In this document: piece after piece, positions 62,201-64,000 of the stretch | Layout: each line of letters opens with the position of its first letter | How positions within the stretch are numbered: the stretch's first letter is position 1 | Assembly (NCBI GenBank): GCA_033239125.1 | Contig: BSWB01000004.1 | Span: 124,505,235-124,569,234, forward strand | Length of the DNA stretch: 64,000 nucleotides | Origin: Fagopyrum homotropicum | Lineage: Eukaryota; Streptophyta; Magnoliopsida; Caryophyllales; Polygonaceae | Reading direction: 5' to 3' | Notes under the pieces: model-generated | Told to the model about the DNA's origin: nothing | The model's input: only the letters and a program-made list of their open reading frames with translations | Database searches by the model: none | Translations under genes and position numbers: made by a program

Positions 62201-63508
62201 AGATAAGATTACATATTTCATTGGTTCAATTCTATGAATATAACACGGTAAAATCAAAATTCAAATCAAATACACTCCAAAACAGCAAAAATAACAAGAT
62301 CTAAATAATTAAACTCAGTAACGATGAATCAATGAAGGAGAAGAATCATGCAAGCCACAAATTTCGAATTAGACGAGAAGCGTCAAAGTCCAACATTGAG
62401 ATCTATCTTTATATTAATCAACAAATAAGCAAAGAGAAGAGAATGCTTGCTGGGAGATCAGTACGGTGAAACAAAAATCATTTGACCTAATTGCTACGAG
62501 GAATCGAAGTCGGTGAAAGTGACTTCTTCGTAGATGAGAAAAGAGAACCGGCGATTGAAAATGAGAGAGGATGATGAAAGGGGGAAAAGAGAGGGTTAAA
62601 TAGAAGCTAGTTTTCAAATATCTTAAAATGAGGGGTTGGTTTTTCAATTAATGAAGTTATTTTGGTCAACCTATCGAATTTTTTCTACTCATATACTAAT
62701 AAGATATTTAATTCAAAATTTTGTGATTAATTAATGTAAAATTTATTAACGGAATAACAGTACATATAAACATTTATTTGTGTGTTAATATAACTAGCTA
62801 CACTGTAATTTATAATAATAAATTACTTTATTAAATAATTGTGATTTGTTAATATGGAGAGAATAATCACAAAAATTTTGTTCTAGATGAACAATCCCAG
62901 TGATAGGTACTTGACTGTGTAGGTTATTTTGAAACCAATAATATTTTGTTTAGCAGGTACTGTAGATTGTGTTTGTAATTGAAAACGTGTAAACTTTCAA
63001 GACGATTCTAGCAAACATGGTCTTAAGTTCCTAACCAATATGTTTTGTTTATCGGAAAGGCTTATTTCATTTGGTTTGAACCAAAAAGTTTTGTTCTAGA
63101 TGGAAAAGCTTGTTAGATATCATTACCTCAACCTAAAAAATTTGTACGTTTTACTTGGTTTATAAATTTATTATTTGGGTTTTTTAATGTCTGCTCTAAT
63201 ATACTTGCATGTATTTAATTTTAATCTTTGTCCTCCCGTTAATTAAAGCAACTCATTTAGTCAAGGTTACGGAGCCTGAATTGAACCCGAAAACCCAAAA
63301 AATAAACCCGAGTTCTACCACCTTCCCAAGAATATGTGTGCAATGAAAACGAATCTACTCCATACGTATACCCTTGTTCATAAAAGTTTTGGGAATTGTG
63401 GTTTGAAGTAATTGGAGTATAATTTGATTACTTTTGATACCCTATAGGAAAACAAAATGCGGAGAAGTGCATCTTGCATGAAATGATTCTATAAAATTTC
63501 ATAAATAA

Positions 63509-63510
<2 letters not shown>
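62201..63510. other. AT-rich intergenic DNA
   Basis: No gene is supported. Short open frames, such as 62647-62414 on the minus strand, have low-complexity Leu/Ser/Phe content and no recognisable motif. Confidence 0.35.

Positions 63511-63550
<40 letters not shown>
63511..63550. repeat. (AT)20 microsatellite
   Basis: Forty bases of pure AT. It is bracketed by a short direct repeat, atttcataaata, on each side. Confidence 0.95.
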
Positions 63551-63555
<5 letters not shown>

Positions 63556-64000
63556 CATAAATATGGACTAAATTCGTTTTCATTAAGTTTCCATTTTCAG
63601 AGTTGGAACCAAACGGGCCCTAAATAATAAAAGCACCAAAGAAGGAAAACATGAAGCACAAAAACCCGATCCAAGAAAAACATGAAAGGTTGGAAATTGG
63701 AGAAAAGAGAAGCGATGAGAACCCGTTGGTTGAAGAGAGTACACATGAAACTCCTGAATGACGACAATGAAAATCTCATAATTGGTCTCTATGAGCCGTC
63801 AAATTTCGATCACTCATCCAAGAATTTAAAAGGCTGTTTTTTTTCCCTTTAAAAATCCCCTTAAATTAAGCGAACTAAAATACACTTCTTATTTCACACC
63901 CATTAACTTGAATTGGTAGTTATGTGCAACACATATATTAGTTATCATCAAAATATTAATCTATCTATATACTTATATTAAAATCAAAGCTCTTGTCACA
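63551..64000. other. AT-rich intergenic DNA with a possible transposon end
   Basis: At about 63608-63622 ACCAAACGGGCCCTA resembles a terminal motif found on many plant DNA transposons. No matching second end was found in the window. No gene is supported. Confidence 0.3.

Noticed and set aside
63597..63779. Phe/Leu-rich 60-codon minus-strand frame
   Set aside because: Low complexity in AT-rich DNA, with no motif, neighbour or promoter to support it.

Overview
This window is plant nuclear DNA, most likely from a eudicot. It holds Athila-lineage and chromodomain Ty3/gypsy retrotransposons, a Ty1/copia relic, two 880-bp terminal-inverted-repeat elements, and one intron-containing host gene. That gene encodes a full-length PMT9-type putative S-adenosylmethionine-dependent methyltransferase of the Golgi. 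There is no bacterial gene organisation, rRNA, tRNA or CRISPR.

Layout. 1-52767 is a nested retrotransposon stack. The base layer is two copies, in opposite orientation, of one chromovirus family (LTR about 1.98 kb, TGTAAC...GTTACA, initiator-tRNA-Met primer site). A plus-strand part (1-8523) holds a pol tail, one LTR, primer site and gag fragment. A minus-strand copy (8524-52767) has both LTRs and a decayed gag-pol. Four Athila-like elements (LTR about 1.83 kb, TGATAACA...AACA, tRNA-Asp primer site) are inserted into LTRs. Athila-1 (1633-7121, +) lies in the plus chromovirus LTR. Athila-2 (9435-19644, -) lies in the minus chromovirus 3' LTR. Athila-3 (26817-51969, -) lies in the minus chromovirus 5' LTR. 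Athila-4 (28344-41357, +) lies in the 3' LTR of Athila-3. Five-base target duplications frame each one, two of them with one mismatch. Two 880-bp MITE-like elements in opposite orientation (44932-45811 and 45931-46810) interrupt the pol of Athila-3.

52768-53046 is unassigned. 53047-56101 is a decayed copia gag-pol followed by an LTR start at 56102. 57090-60252 (-) is the seven-exon PMT9-like gene, whose 610-residue reading frame is intact. 60500-64000 is AT-rich intergenic DNA with two related palindrome-headed repeats and an (AT)20 microsatellite.

The most unusual signal is in the Athila-like elements. Short perfect palindromes centred on CGGCCG sit at homologous places in the LTR, and clusters of their half-sites recur elsewhere in the LTR, in the protease-RT linker and, in Athila-4, in the 3' non-coding region. 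The arm sequence differs between subfamilies, yet symmetry is kept. A perfect small hairpin next to the polypurine tract is also conserved. Several deletion junctions carry patchwork filler copied, partly inverted, from nearby sequence.
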